DNA of 64,000 bases from Acidobacteriaceae bacterium (GCA_019240475.1 JAFAYI010000006.1:186001-250000); one strand, 5' to 3'. Positions 16,721 to 27,127 are shown, counted from the first letter of the stretch. Made by a program: numbers and translations. The notes: generated from the letters alone by a model not told the origin.

Positions 16721-19700
16721 ATGGCGACGCCGACCCCGATGAGTATCTCGTATCTGGCCGGCAGTTCCGTGTTCATAATCTCCATGCTGTTGGCTTCGCC
16801 TGGAAATTTACACGCTCAAGATTTCAGTGGGAAAACGGTCACCTCGATAAAGTACGAGCCCGCCGCGCAGGCGGTGGATGCGCGCGATCTGAAAGCAATC
16901 CAACTCGTGCAGACCGGGGAGCCATTAGACATGCATGCGGTGGCGGGCACTATCGACCGGCTGTATGCCAGCGGTCTCTACGATGACATCCAGGTGGACG
17001 CCGAACCGACCGGCGAGGGCGTGTCGTTGACATTCATTACCCGCGCCAGGAGATTTATAGGACATGTGGGGGCGCAAGGCAAGATCAGCGATCCTCCCAG
17101 CCGGGGTGTGATTCTGGGCGATGCGCAACTGACGCTGGGTACGCAATTTGACGCCGAGGCGCTTGAAACCGCTCGCAAAGACATCGAAGAAGAGATGCAT
17201 CAGAACGGGCTCTACGAAGCGCACGTGGGGGTCGCCACCATCGAGGATTCCGCCACCCATCAAGTAACTGTGCGTTTCTTAGTGGACGCGGGAAAGCGCG
17301 CGCGCTATGAAATGCCCGCTATCGCAGGCGACACCAAGCTACCGAATGAGACCATAGTTCGGGCTACAGGCTGGAGAATTCCGCTGATTCATCGTTGGAG
17401 AGCGGTGACGGCAGCGATGACGGACAAGGGCGAAGATGGAATTCGAAAGAAGTACGCGAAAAAAGACCGGCTGACGGCGTCCGTCAACTTGACTTCGCTC
17501 GATTACAACAGCCACACCGGCCGCGCGAAGGCGAATCTGGATATCGACGCCGGGCCAAGAATCAACATTAAGGCGCTCGAAGCGAAAATTTCGAAAGGCA
17601 AGCTGCGCGGGCTGGTGCCGGTATATGTGGAAGGTTCCGTGGATAACGACTTACTCACGGAAGGCAAGAAAAATCTCCAGGATTACTTCCAGTCTCGCGG
17701 ATATCCGGATGTGGATGTTACGTTCCGCTCCGAACCTGTAAAGAACGATCAACAGACGATCACCTACTATATTGCCCTGGGTCCGCGCCGCAAGTTAGTA
17801 CACATCGACATATTGGGCGGCGACTATTTCACGCCCGAGACTATTCATGAGCGGATGTTCTTGCAGACTAAATCGATTCTTCTGCGCTATGGGCGCTACA
17901 GCGAAACCTTCCGCAAGAAAGACGAGGAGGCCATCGAGAGCCTTTACCAGGCGAATGGTTTTCGCGACGTGAAGGTGACATCGTCCGTGCAGACCAATTA
18001 CAAAGGGAAGGCCGACGACATCGCCGTAAGTTTCCACATCAACGCGGGGCAACAGTGGCGGGTGGCGAACCTCGCCGTTGACGGCGCGAATCGGCTGGAT
18101 TTAAGCGGCATCCAGAACCAGTTGTATTCGGCCGTAAATCAGCCGTATGCGGACGTTAACGTCTCTTCCGATCGAAACCGGATTCTGGAGTATTACTACG
18201 ATCACGGCTTCGCGCAAGCGGCATTTTCCTATTCGGCGATTCCGGGCAGTGATCCGGCAACCATCAATCTGACGTATCACATCAAAGAAGGCCCGCGGGA
18301 ATTCGTTCGCGGCGTCATCATTTCCGGCTTGAATCGCACCGAACCCTCCCTGGTGACCCGTAAGATCAAGGTTCGCGACGGGGAACCGATTTCGATCACG
18401 AAGATCAACGACGACGCTCGACGTCTGAACGATCTTGGCGTTTTCGCAAGCGTGAACACGGGTTTGCAGGACCCCGACGGCTCTACACTCTATAAGTACG
18501 TTCTGTACGATTTCGACGAAGCGGCCCGCTACACGTTCAACATCGGTTTCGGATTGGAAGTCGGACAGTTCGGACACACGACGGACAATCTCTCGCAAGC
18601 GGGGGGCGCGAAGGGAATCGCGCCGATTGTTTCCTTCGATGTGAGCCGGATTAATTTCCTGGGCAAGGGCCAGACGATCTCGCTGCAAACGCGGTATTCC
18701 ACTTTGGAGCAGCGTGAATCGTTGAACTATGTTGTACCGAGATTCTTGGGATCTCAGAACCGCACGGTAACCTTCACGCTGCTATACGACACGACTCAAG
18801 ACGTTCAGACTTTTTCGTCGAGGCGAGAGGAGGCTTCCGTGCAAACGTCGCAACGTCTGAATCGCGCCTCGACAGTGCTGGTTCGCTTTTCATATTCGCG
18901 GGTGAGCACGGGAAACGTCAATATTCCCGCGCTGATCATTCCGATATTTCTCCAGCCGGTGCGTATCGGGATGCTCTCGGCAAGCTATATTCAAGATCAC
19001 CGCGATAACCCGGCGGATGCTCATCGCGGCTTCTGGAACACAGTGGACGCGGGAGTGGCGGGCAACTTTTTCGGATCGCAGCGAAATTTCCTGCGCGTTC
19101 TCGCGCGCAACGCCACTTATACGTCCCTGGGGCGAAACTTGGTATTCGCAAGACAGACGCAGATAGGCGAAATTCTCCCCTTCAACATTGCGCCCGGCAC
19201 GAACCCGAACGACGTGATTCCACTTCCGGAGCGGTTCTTCGGCGGCGGCAGCGTTTCCATGCGCGGCTTCGGCGACAACCAGGCCGGCCCGCGAGATATC
19301 GGCACCGTGAGCGAATTGCCGGGGCCGACCACCAGCACCCCGACCGGCTTTCCCATCGGGGGCAATGCGCTCTTCTTCAACACTTTCGAGCTCCGATTTC
19401 CGCTCTTGGGTCCGAATATCAGCGGCGTCGCGTTCCACGACATGGGGAACATCTATACGAATTTCAGCAATCTTTCGCTCGGCTATCGTCAAACCAATAT
19501 TCAGGATTTCGATTATGCAGTGCAGGCTCCCGGTTTCGGCATCCGCTACAAGACCCCGCTAGGACCGGTGCGCGTTGATCTGGCATACGCTCTGAACCCG
19601 CCTTCGTATGACGGTTTCAGCACGAGCCTGACTACTCAACAGTTGATCCAGTGCCATCCAGGCCAGGCGGGCAACCCTTCCTACTGCACTCCCAGCGCGC

Positions 19701-19750
19701 AGCGCCTGAGCCATTTCGAGTTCTTTTTCTCGATCGGGCAGGCGTTCTGA
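16721..19750 (+). CDS. BamA/TamA-family outer-membrane beta-barrel assembly protein (1009 aa)
   Basis: A signal peptide (about residues 1-32, ending NLHAQ) is followed by a long series of POTRA domains (about 35-560), for example DILGGDYFTPETIHERMF and VSGLNR-type text (GVIISGLNRTEPSLVTRKIKV). The C-terminal barrel contains the SVSMRGFGDNQAGPR loop (the RGF motif of the Omp85 family) and ends in FFFSIGQAF with the terminal Phe recognised by the BAM machinery. At 1009 residues it is longer than E. coli BamA or TamA. The stop overlaps a SurA-like gene and tamB follows, so it may be the TamA-like partner rather than the main BamA. The start could also be the Met at residue 7. Confidence 0.88.
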   Translation: MATPTPMSISYLAGSSVFIISMLLASPGNLHAQDFSGKTVTSIKYEPAAQAVDARDLKAIQLVQTGEPLDMHAVAGTIDRLYASGLYDDIQVDAEPTGEGVSLTFITRARRFIGHVGAQGKISDPPSRGVILGDAQLTLGTQFDAEALETARKDIEEEMHQNGLYEAHVGVATIEDSATHQVTVRFLVDAGKRARYEMPAIAGDTKLPNETIVRATGWRIPLIHRWRAVTAAMTDKGEDGIRKKYAKKDRLTASVNLTSLDYNSHTGRAKANLDIDAGPRINIKALEAKISKGKLRGLVPVYVEGSVDNDLLTEGKKNLQDYFQSRGYPDVDVTFRSEPVKNDQQTITYYIALGPRRKLVHIDILGGDYFTPETIHERMFLQTKSILLRYGRYSETFRKKDEEAIESLYQANGFRDVKVTSSVQTNYKGKADDIAVSFHINAGQQWRVANLAVDGANRLDLSGIQNQLYSAVNQPYADVNVSSDRNRILEYYYDHGFAQAAFSYSAIPGSDPATINLTYHIKEGPREFVRGVIISGLNRTEPSLVTRKIKVRDGEPISITKINDDARRLNDLGVFASVNTGLQDPDGSTLYKYVLYDFDEAARYTFNIGFGLEVGQFGHTTDNLSQAGGAKGIAPIVSFDVSRINFLGKGQTISLQTRYSTLEQRESLNYVVPRFLGSQNRTVTFTLLYDTTQDVQTFSSRREEASVQTSQRLNRASTVLVRFSYSRVSTGNVNIPALIIPIFLQPVRIGMLSASYIQDHRDNPADAHRGFWNTVDAGVAGNFFGSQRNFLRVLARNATYTSLGRNLVFARQTQIGEILPFNIAPGTNPNDVIPLPERFFGGGSVSMRGFGDNQAGPRDIGTVSELPGPTTSTPTGFPIGGNALFFNTFELRFPLLGPNISGVAFHDMGNIYTNFSNLSLGYRQTNIQDFDYAVQAPGFGIRYKTPLGPVRVDLAYALNPPSYDGFSTSLTTQQLIQCHPGQAGNPSYCTPSAQRLSHFEFFFSIGQAF

Positions 19751-20388
19751 TGCGTTTCCTGCTGGCCCTTATGCTGATTTCCGCCTCTCTTGCCTCGGCA
19801 GTGATTATCGACCGAATCGCGGTAGTCATCGGCAAATCGATCATTAAGGACAGCGACATAGACCGGGATTTACGCGTGACGGAGTTTCTGAATGGCGATC
19901 CACTGGATTTGAGCGAGGCTGCGCGCAAGAAAGCGGCAAGCAGGCTCATCGATCAAGTCTTCATCCGGCGCGAGATTGAAGTAGGAGATTACCGGGATGC
20001 GACTCTGCAGCAGGCCGACGCGCAGATAGACAAGTTAGAGCGGCGGAAATTCAGGACCCAGGCCGCCTACCAACAAGCATTGAAGCGATATGGAATCGCC
20101 GAGATAGATCTGCGAACGCAGCTACAGTGGCAGCTTACGATTCTAAACTTTATAGATGTTCGCTTTAAACCGGCGGTGCTGGTGACAGAGGATGAAATCG
20201 CCATTTATTACAACGAGCACGCGGCCGCGCTTCGCCGGGAACACCCAGGCAAATCGTCGCTAGACGATGCGCGCGAGGAGATTCGCAACATACTAGCCGG
20301 CCAAAAAGAGAATCGTGAATTCTTTGCGTGGCTGGACGATCAGCGCAAGAATACGGAAATTCAGTTTCTGGAGGCAAGCTTGCGATGA
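19750..20388 (+). CDS. SurA-like periplasmic chaperone domain protein without PPIase domain
   Basis: The ATG at 19750 overlaps the TGA of the BamA-family gene, and the protein starts with a signal peptide (MRFLLALMLISASLASA). What follows resembles the SurA N-terminal chaperone domain: IDRIAVVIGKSIIKDSDIDRDLR, LIDQVFIRREIE, and ending KSSLDDAREEIRNIL, which is the SurA/PpiD closing helix. There is no parvulin domain between these parts, so at 212 residues it is a pure chaperone form. It probably holds unfolded outer-membrane proteins for the neighbouring barrel. Its stop overlaps the tamB start (ATGA). A longer upstream frame is just read-through within the previous gene. Confidence 0.82.
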   Translation: MRFLLALMLISASLASAVIIDRIAVVIGKSIIKDSDIDRDLRVTEFLNGDPLDLSEAARKKAASRLIDQVFIRREIEVGDYRDATLQQADAQIDKLERRKFRTQAAYQQALKRYGIAEIDLRTQLQWQLTILNFIDVRFKPAVLVTEDEIAIYYNEHAAALRREHPGKSSLDDAREEIRNILAGQKENREFFAWLDDQRKNTEIQFLEASLR

Positions 20389-23300
20389 GCAGAAGAAAAC
20401 GGATCCTGCTTACGATCGGCGCCTCGTTACTCGGCCTGGTTTTGGTCCTGATAGTCGCATCGATCCTGGTGCTGCGCAGCGCGTGGTTCGCCAACTTTGT
20501 GCGCGAGAAGATTATTGCGACAACCGAGGAATCGACGGGCGGGACGGTTGAGATCGGGGCCTTTCAATTCGACTGGACCCACTTAACCGTTCGCATCCGG
20601 GATTTTGTTCTCCACGGAACGGAACCGAAGACGGCGGACCCGCTGGTTCGGGTTCCGCGGTTGGAGCTGCGGCTCAAGCTATTCGCGGGCCTCAAGAAAG
20701 CTGTCGATCTGCAGTATCTCGGAATCGAGCAGCCCGAGGTGGACGTGATCGTTTTCCCGGATGGCAAGACCAACATTCCGGAGCCAAAGGTTCAGAAGAA
20801 GTCAAGCGATACATCCGGTCTGCAGACCGTAGTGGACCTGGCGGTCGGGCAGTTCAACATTCAAAACGGGCTGCTGGAGTTCGCGCAGCAGAAGAATGTT
20901 TTCAGCGCGAGAGGCGAGAATCTGCGCGTTCTGCTGAATTACAATCCCTTGAATCCGAGGTATCAAGGTAGCCTGTCGATCGATCCGCTGTTGCTTGCCT
21001 CGGGCAGCCGGCCGCCGATGAACGTCCACGTCAGCGTGCCAGTGACGATCGAGAAAGACGCCGTTCGGGTGGCGGGCGCGAAGCTCGATACCGGGCATTC
21101 GCAGATATCTCTAAGCGCGTCGCTGCAGAACATGAACGCGCCACAGATTGCGGCACAGCTCAACGCGAGCGTTTCCCTGCCGGAGATTCAGCGCAGCGTG
21201 GAACTGCCAATCGACGCGAACGCGAAAGACGCGCCACAGACGCTTACAGCCGAGTTGAACGTGAGCATGGACGAGAAAAAGAACACCGTTCAATTACAGT
21301 CGGCGCGCCTGGCTCTCGGTCAGACTACATTTCAAGCGTCGGGGGCAATCGATTCGGCGAAGAACAGCTCGATTCAATTCAACGCCGATCTCGCTTTAGG
21401 CGAGCTGACCAAGCTGATGGATATGGCGACGGTCGCCGCGAGCGGCGATTTGCAGGCGAATGGATCGGCTCGGATGGACGCGCAACAGAACTATGCCGTC
21501 GATGGGACGTTGAACTCCCGCGGGCTTTCGGTTCGCAGCGGAACCACGCGCGTTTCGAATGCGAGCCTCTACTCGCCCTTCCATGCCGATCCTTACTTGA
21601 TCAGCATGGATGGATTGAAGTTGAATGCGTTCGGCGGGACGCTGGCGGCCAAGATTTTCGTTGAAAAGATGCAGCAGCTCAGCGTTGAAGCGGGGCTGCA
21701 CAACTTCGCTCTGCCCGTGCTCGCCGGCGCTCTGACAGGAAAGCGTCTGGGTTATGACGGCACACTGAATGGTTCGCTCAGGGCGCAAGGCGATTTGAAA
21801 GCGAAGGGCACAACCGGGTTTGCGGCGCAGGCGCGATTGGCGATTGTACCGGGAAAGCGAGGCGTTCCGGTCAGCGGGAGGTTGGATGCAAACTACGCGG
21901 GCGCAAGCGACACGGTAAATCTGGTTCATTCTTACATCGCGCTTCCGAATTCTCGGCTGGATCTTTCGGGCGCCCTCAATAAGCAGATTGATGTAAACCT
22001 GGTCTCGCACAATCTCAACGACTTCCTGCCGGCTGCGAATTTTGGCGCGGCCACCCCGCAGACATCGCTGCCCATTGCTTTGCTGGGGGGCGCGGCCACG
22101 GCTCAGGCGCAGATTTCGGGCGATCTTTCCGCGCCCCGTATTGCGGGACATGCCGCGGTAAACCGGTTCGCCGTTGAGCAGCGGAGATTCGACCGGTTCG
22201 CGCTTGATCTCGCGGCATCGCCCTCCGGCGCATCGATCCAGAACGGAGTGCTGACCCGGGGCGGATTGCGGACAAACTTCGACGCCTCGATTGGACTGCA
22301 CAAATGGACTCCACTGCCGAAATCGCCACTGACCGCAAATCTCGGAATGCGCAACGCCGACGTAGCCGATTTGTTGGGCTTGGCCGGTGAGGCGTCGGTT
22401 CCTGCGAGTGGAACCTTGAGCGCGGACGTGCACGTAAACGGCACCTATGGCAATCCCCTCGGCGACGCGAACTTCCAGGTTGTGCATGGCGCGGCGTACG
22501 AACAGCCTTTTGATCGTCTGCACGCGAACGTGAACCTGCAGGACCGCTTGATCACGCTCGCGCCGCTATCGCTGGAGGCGCCCGCGGGACGAATTGACGT
22601 AGACGGCTCCTTCCAGCATCCACGCGATAGCTTCACAACGGGCCATGCGCAACTGCGCGTGACGACGACGAACATTCGCCTGAACGACATTAAGATGTTG
22701 CAGAAGGAGAATGCGGGCGTAGGCGGCGTGATTAATCTTTCGGCCAGCGCTGCGGCGGATGTGCGCCAAGTGAATAAACAGAGTGACGTCACAGTTTCGA
22801 ATATCACCGCCGACCTGACAGCGCGAGGCCTGCGCGTGCAGAACCAGGACGCGGGCAATCTGACTGCGAGCGCAACGACCGTCAACGGGGCCGTTAATTA
22901 CAAACTGGCGTCCGATTTCGCGGGCGCGAATATCAGCGTCAATGGGCGGACCGCGCTCGCCAAGGATTATCCGACAACGGCGGACGCCTCCATTCAGAAC
23001 TTGCCGGTAGAAAAAACTCTAAGCATTACAGGCCAAGCGGCCATACCCGCGCGAGGCAATCTATCGGCGAACGCGCACGTAACCGGAACATTGGGGGCGC
23101 CCAACGCGGATTTGACCTTTGCGCTCTCGCGCGCCAATGTGTACCAGGAGCCGGTCAATAGGCTGCAGGGATCGGTTCGCTATTCAAATACAGCGCTCGA
23201 CATTCCGTCCATCGTGCTGGATGCGCCCGCCGGCAGTGTGACATTGAGCGGTTCGTTCAATCACCGCGCTGGAGATTTAAACGCAGGCGCTCTGCAATTG

Positions 23301-25283
23301 AATGTGAGTTCGACACCCATTCAGGTCGCGAAGATCGAGCATCTGCGGGAAGAAAGGCCGGACGTAGCAGGCACGCTGAAACTAGCGGCCGATCTGTCCG
23401 CGAACGTTGCCGAGCGGAACGGCAGCCGAACGATCTTGATCTCGAAGCTAAATGCCGATGCATCGGCCGGCGCTCTCCGGATGAATGGCCAGAGCCTGGG
23501 AGAAGCGAATTTCCAGGCGCGCACGACCGGGTCCAATCTCGACTTCCGACTGGATTCCAACATCGCGCAAAGCCAGATACATGGCGCGGGACATTCACAG
23601 CTGTCGGGCGATTATCCCACTAACGCGACCTTAAGCTTCGCAAACATTCGGTACGCCAACATTTCACCTTTCATCGCGACCGACTCGAGCCTGAAGCCTG
23701 CCTTCGATGCGCTGGTTGAGGGCCAAGCGTCGGTAAAGGGTCCGATCATGAGGCCGGACGAACTGACCGGACGGTTGGAATTAAGTCATCTAGAAGCCCG
23801 TACAATACGGACGACCTCGCCCACGGGCGCGCCAACAGGCAGGGCTGTCGATATTCACAACGAAGGTCCCGTCCAGATCGCGCTCGACCATGATGTCATG
23901 CGCGTGGAGCAATTCCATCTGCGGGGGCCAAGCGGCACGGCCGTGAACGCTTCGGGAACAGTGGACATTCGTAACACGGCCGCACCCTACCGGCTAAACG
24001 TGGACGGAAACGCGGATCTTGGAATCCTGCAGGACATGGATCGCGATTTCGCCTCATCGGGTTCGGTCGCGCTCGGCGCCCAAATCCATGGAACATTTGC
24101 GCAGCCACTAGTTAACGGGCGTATCGAATTGAGGAACGCCAACGTGAATTACACCGATTCCCCGAACGGTCTTGAGAACGGGAACGGCGTGATTCTGCTG
24201 AACGGCACGAGCGCCAGCATTCAAACGCTGACGGGCCAGAGCGGCGGCGGCAAGATTTCTATGACCGGGTTCGTCGGCTATAGCGGCAAAACCCTGGCCT
24301 TCAACTTGCGCGCTGCGGCCGAGCGCGTGCGGACCCGATACTCAGGCATCAGCCTGACATCGAACGCCACGCTGGATTTGACGGGAAATCTGAACCGCTC
24401 CAGGCTGGGCGGAACTGTCAGCATTCAACGCATTGCCTACGCGCCTACGAGCGACGCCGGCTCGATACTATCGAGCTTCGCTTCCACGCCGCCCTCCGAC
24501 ACGTCGAGCACGGCCTCGCCGCTAATGACCGGCATGCGCCTCGATATCCATATCTCCACGTCTCCCAATCTGCAGGTTGTGACCACTTACGCGAACAGGC
24601 TGGATATTTTGACAAATCTTACTGTCCGCGGCACGGCGGCCAATCCAGGCGTGATCGGGCGGGTGGTTGTAACAGATGGAGAACTGGTCTTTTTTGGCAA
24701 TACTTACACGGTGAATACTGGCGCCATCAATTTCTATAATCCGAATTCTATTCAACCGGTATTGAATTTCTCACTCGAGACGCTAGCGCAAGGAGTGGAC
24801 GTCACGCTGGGCGTCACGGGTCCGATGGACAATTTACAATTGAATTACCGGTCCGATCCCCCCCTTAGTTTCGAACAGATTGTGCAGTTACTCGCGACGA
24901 ACACGACCCCGTCGGACCCAAATATCGCGGCTCAGCAGCCGCCAGCTCCCCAACAGTCGTTCACCCAGATGGGTGAATCTGCCGTTTTAGGCCAAGCGGT
25001 GGCGGATCCGCTCGCGAGCCGCGTTCAACGAGTCTTTGGCCTGAGCCAATTCAAGATAGATCCGTCGGTTTCGGGAAGTAACGGCCAGCCAAGCGCGCGC
25101 GTGACGCTTCAACAGAAGATCGCAAATAACATCACGTTCACTTACATCACCGATGTAACGGAGACTAACTCCGAGATTGTCCGCGTGCAGTGGGACTTAA
25201 CGCCCAGGTTCTCCGCAGTTGGGCTGCGCGACTTCAATGGAAACGTCAGCATCGAATTCTTTTATAAATTCAACGTTCGATAA
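20385..25283 (+). CDS. tamB: TamB/AsmA-like translocation and assembly protein (1632 aa)
   Basis: The start at 20385 is set by the ATGA overlap with the previous gene and the following MSRRKRILLTIGASLLGLVLVL inner-membrane anchor. An AsmA-like region (VRIRDFVLHG, VPRLELRLKL) leads into more than 1000 residues of repeating beta text in which units like VHVNGTYGNPLGDANFQV and AHVTGTLGAPNADLTF recur. The last 350 residues form the TamB domain (RTRYSGISLTSNATLDLTGN, GVIGRVVVTDGELVFFGNTYTV) and it ends FYKFNVR. TamB-like proteins form a hydrophobic groove bridging the inner and outer membranes and move phospholipid or help barrel assembly. The BamA-family gene two frames earlier is the natural partner. 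Confidence 0.88.
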   Translation: MSRRKRILLTIGASLLGLVLVLIVASILVLRSAWFANFVREKIIATTEESTGGTVEIGAFQFDWTHLTVRIRDFVLHGTEPKTADPLVRVPRLELRLKLFAGLKKAVDLQYLGIEQPEVDVIVFPDGKTNIPEPKVQKKSSDTSGLQTVVDLAVGQFNIQNGLLEFAQQKNVFSARGENLRVLLNYNPLNPRYQGSLSIDPLLLASGSRPPMNVHVSVPVTIEKDAVRVAGAKLDTGHSQISLSASLQNMNAPQIAAQLNASVSLPEIQRSVELPIDANAKDAPQTLTAELNVSMDEKKNTVQLQSARLALGQTTFQASGAIDSAKNSSIQFNADLALGELTKLMDMATVAASGDLQANGSARMDAQQNYAVDGTLNSRGLSVRSGTTRVSNASLYSPFHADPYLISMDGLKLNAFGGTLAAKIFVEKMQQLSVEAGLHNFALPVLAGALTGKRLGYDGTLNGSLRAQGDLKAKGTTGFAAQARLAIVPGKRGVPVSGRLDANYAGASDTVNLVHSYIALPNSRLDLSGALNKQIDVNLVSHNLNDFLPAANFGAATPQTSLPIALLGGAATAQAQISGDLSAPRIAGHAAVNRFAVEQRRFDRFALDLAASPSGASIQNGVLTRGGLRTNFDASIGLHKWTPLPKSPLTANLGMRNADVADLLGLAGEASVPASGTLSADVHVNGTYGNPLGDANFQVVHGAAYEQPFDRLHANVNLQDRLITLAPLSLEAPAGRIDVDGSFQHPRDSFTTGHAQLRVTTTNIRLNDIKMLQKENAGVGGVINLSASAAADVRQVNKQSDVTVSNITADLTARGLRVQNQDAGNLTASATTVNGAVNYKLASDFAGANISVNGRTALAKDYPTTADASIQNLPVEKTLSITGQAAIPARGNLSANAHVTGTLGAPNADLTFALSRANVYQEPVNRLQGSVRYSNTALDIPSIVLDAPAGSVTLSGSFNHRAGDLNAGALQLNVSSTPIQVAKIEHLREERPDVAGTLKLAADLSANVAERNGSRTILISKLNADASAGALRMNGQSLGEANFQARTTGSNLDFRLDSNIAQSQIHGAGHSQLSGDYPTNATLSFANIRYANISPFIATDSSLKPAFDALVEGQASVKGPIMRPDELTGRLELSHLEARTIRTTSPTGAPTGRAVDIHNEGPVQIALDHDVMRVEQFHLRGPSGTAVNASGTVDIRNTAAPYRLNVDGNADLGILQDMDRDFASSGSVALGAQIHGTFAQPLVNGRIELRNANVNYTDSPNGLENGNGVILLNGTSASIQTLTGQSGGGKISMTGFVGYSGKTLAFNLRAAAERVRTRYSGISLTSNATLDLTGNLNRSRLGGTVSIQRIAYAPTSDAGSILSSFASTPPSDTSSTASPLMTGMRLDIHISTSPNLQVVTTYANRLDILTNLTVRGTAANPGVIGRVVVTDGELVFFGNTYTVNTGAINFYNPNSIQPVLNFSLETLAQGVDVTLGVTGPMDNLQLNYRSDPPLSFEQIVQLLATNTTPSDPNIAAQQPPAPQQSFTQMGESAVLGQAVADPLASRVQRVFGLSQFKIDPSVSGSNGQPSARVTLQQKIANNITFTYITDVTETNSEIVRVQWDLTPRFSAVGLRDFNGNVSIEFFYKFNVR

Positions 25284-25286
25284 GAA

Positions 25287-26396
25287 ATGAAAATTGTCAT
25301 TTTCGGACTTTCTGTCAGCTCGTCGTGGGGTAACGGACACGCGACTCTATGGCGCGGCCTTCTCAGGGCATTGCACGAGCGAGGCCATGAGCTCGAGTTC
25401 TTTGAACGAGATACTCCCTACTATGCGCGCTGGCGGGATGTCACATCGCTCCCTTACGCGCGGCTGCAGTTATATTCGAACTGGGAAGAAGTATGGAGTA
25501 AGGCGAAACAGGCGATAGAGGAAGCGGATGCGGGCGTGGCTACTTCCTATTGCCCGGACGGAATTGCCGCATGCGAGTTGCTGCTGAATTCTAAGCTGCG
25601 CCGCAAGGTTTTCTACGACATGGACACGCCTGTGACGCTTAGCCGTCTCGAACACGGGGAACTGGTGGACTATCTTCCGGCATCCGGTTTAGCTGGTTTT
25701 GATTTGGTCTTGAGCTATACCGGCGGCCGGGCGCTCGAACTGCTTCGACACAACCTAAGCGCACGCCGCGCCGCGACGCTATACGGCTGGGTAGATCCGG
25801 CCACGCATCATCGCGTGCAATCGAGCCATTGGTATGAGGGCAATCTTTCCTATCTTGGAACTTACTCGGCGGATCGACAGAAAGCGTTACAAGATCTCTT
25901 CTTCGCCGCGGCGCGGCTTGTGCCTGAATGTAACTTCGTGATCGGCGGGGCGATGTATCCCGATCCGGAAGCATGGCCCAAAAACATCCGGCACTATCAT
26001 CACGTGGGCCCGCCGGAGCATTGCGCATTCTACTCGTCGTCGCCGTTGACTCTGAACGTGACGCGAGCGTCCATGGCGGCAATGGGTTATTGTCCATCGG
26101 GGCGCCTGTTCGAAGCGGCCGCTACGGGGACGGCCGTTCTCAGCGACTGGTGGGAAGGGTTGGACTGTTTTTTCAAAGCTCCGGAAGAAATCCTGATCGG
26201 GGATTCGACGGCGGAAGCAATCGCCGCCATCAAGCAGGATCGAGGCGCCCTGGAGAAGATCGGGGAGCGGGCAAAACAACGCACGCTCGACTGCCACACG
26301 GCGAAGATTCGCGCACGTCGCTTTATCGAACTAATCGAAGATCCGATGGATGAGCACAGCGGCGCAGACGCCGCCTGCCTTTCCAACGCGGTTTAA
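25287..26396 (+). CDS. CgeB-like glycosyltransferase (GT-B fold)
   Basis: The start KIVIFGLSVSSSWGNGHATLWRGLLRAL and the split arrangement of two Rossmann-like halves match the CgeB/DUF3880-type glycosyltransferase-like family. Typical marks are ATSYCPDGIAACEL, the Asp-rich KVFYDMDTPVTLSRL, LSYTGGRALELL, NVTRASMAAMGYCPSGRLFEAAATGTAVLSDWWEGL (the nucleotide-sugar side with the G-R-L-F-E-A-A motif) and the FF-PEEI ending. The gene is 3 bases after tamB and is followed 2 bases later by a nucleotidyltransferase, forming one transcription unit. The sugar and acceptor are unknown. A coat or capsule glycan is the likeliest product. Confidence 0.82.
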   Translation: MKIVIFGLSVSSSWGNGHATLWRGLLRALHERGHELEFFERDTPYYARWRDVTSLPYARLQLYSNWEEVWSKAKQAIEEADAGVATSYCPDGIAACELLLNSKLRRKVFYDMDTPVTLSRLEHGELVDYLPASGLAGFDLVLSYTGGRALELLRHNLSARRAATLYGWVDPATHHRVQSSHWYEGNLSYLGTYSADRQKALQDLFFAAARLVPECNFVIGGAMYPDPEAWPKNIRHYHHVGPPEHCAFYSSSPLTLNVTRASMAAMGYCPSGRLFEAAATGTAVLSDWWEGLDCFFKAPEEILIGDSTAEAIAAIKQDRGALEKIGERAKQRTLDCHTAKIRARRFIELIEDPMDEHSGADAACLSNAV

Positions 26397-26398
26397 TT

Positions 26399-27127
26399 AT
26401 GTGGGGCATTATTCCCGCGGCGGGCATGGGAAGCCGCATTCAACCGCTGGCCTTTTCCAAAGAGCTGCTTCCTGTCGGAAGTTACATCACCGACGGCGGC
26501 GAACGTCCTCGCGCCGTAAGCGAGTACCTGATCGAGCGAATGGTCAGGGGCGGCGTTGAAAAGATCTGTTTTGTCATCTCGCCAGGCAAATCGGACATCG
26601 TCAATTACTTTGGCGGCCAGGTGCTTTCGGCCAAAACGTTCTACGCCGTGCAGCCGCAGCCGGCCGGTTTATGCGACGCGATTTTTCGAGCTCTGCCGCT
26701 GATCCCTACCGATGAACATGTATGCATCGGACTGCCTGACACGGTCTGGTTCCCCGAAGATGCGCTTGCGCGGATGCCGAGCGGCGTGCTGGCCCTTTTG
26801 CTTTTTCCCGTGGAGCATCCCGAAAATTTCGACGCTGTCGCAACCGATGCGAGCGACGAAGTTTCAAACATTCAGGTCAAGAGCAAGGGCGCGAGGACAA
26901 ACTGGGTTTGGGGCGCGCTGAAGATGCCGGGCGCCACGCTGGCTGCTCTGCACGAGATCTGGCGCGAGCGTCACGACGAATACCTCGGCACGCTCATTAA
27001 CGAATACCTGGCGCGCGGCGGCCGCGCCTGCGGCTACAAAATCGGCCAAGCGTACGTGGATGTAGGCACGCTGAATGGCTACCGTGAAGCGCTGCGGCTC
27101 CTGGATGAGACTAGAAGTTCTCGATAG
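26399..27127 (+). CDS. Sugar-phosphate nucleotidyltransferase (NTP_transferase fold)
   Basis: The protein begins WGIIPAAGMGSRIQPLAFSKELLPVG, the G-x-G-T/S-R-x-x-P-x(5)-K-x-x-x-P-V pattern of glucose-1-phosphate thymidylyl- or uridylyltransferases. QPQPAGLCDAIFRAL resembles the Q-x-x-P-x-G-x-A-x-A-I loop, and IGLPDTVWFPEDAL provides the metal-binding Asp. The C-terminus has VDVGTLNGYREALRLL (the V-D-x-G-T signature). At 242 residues it is a short form without the C-terminal helix bundle. It would activate a sugar for the CgeB-like transferase next door. The sugar and base specificity cannot be read from sequence. Confidence 0.85.
   Translation: MWGIIPAAGMGSRIQPLAFSKELLPVGSYITDGGERPRAVSEYLIERMVRGGVEKICFVISPGKSDIVNYFGGQVLSAKTFYAVQPQPAGLCDAIFRALPLIPTDEHVCIGLPDTVWFPEDALARMPSGVLALLLFPVEHPENFDAVATDASDEVSNIQVKSKGARTNWVWGALKMPGATLAALHEIWRERHDEYLGTLINEYLARGGRACGYKIGQAYVDVGTLNGYREALRLLDETRSSR

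Noticed and set aside
21396..22523. Long open frame on the minus strand within tamB
   Set aside because: The antisense product is rich in Arg and lacks any known motif, while the plus-strand frame has a coherent TamB repeat text throughout.
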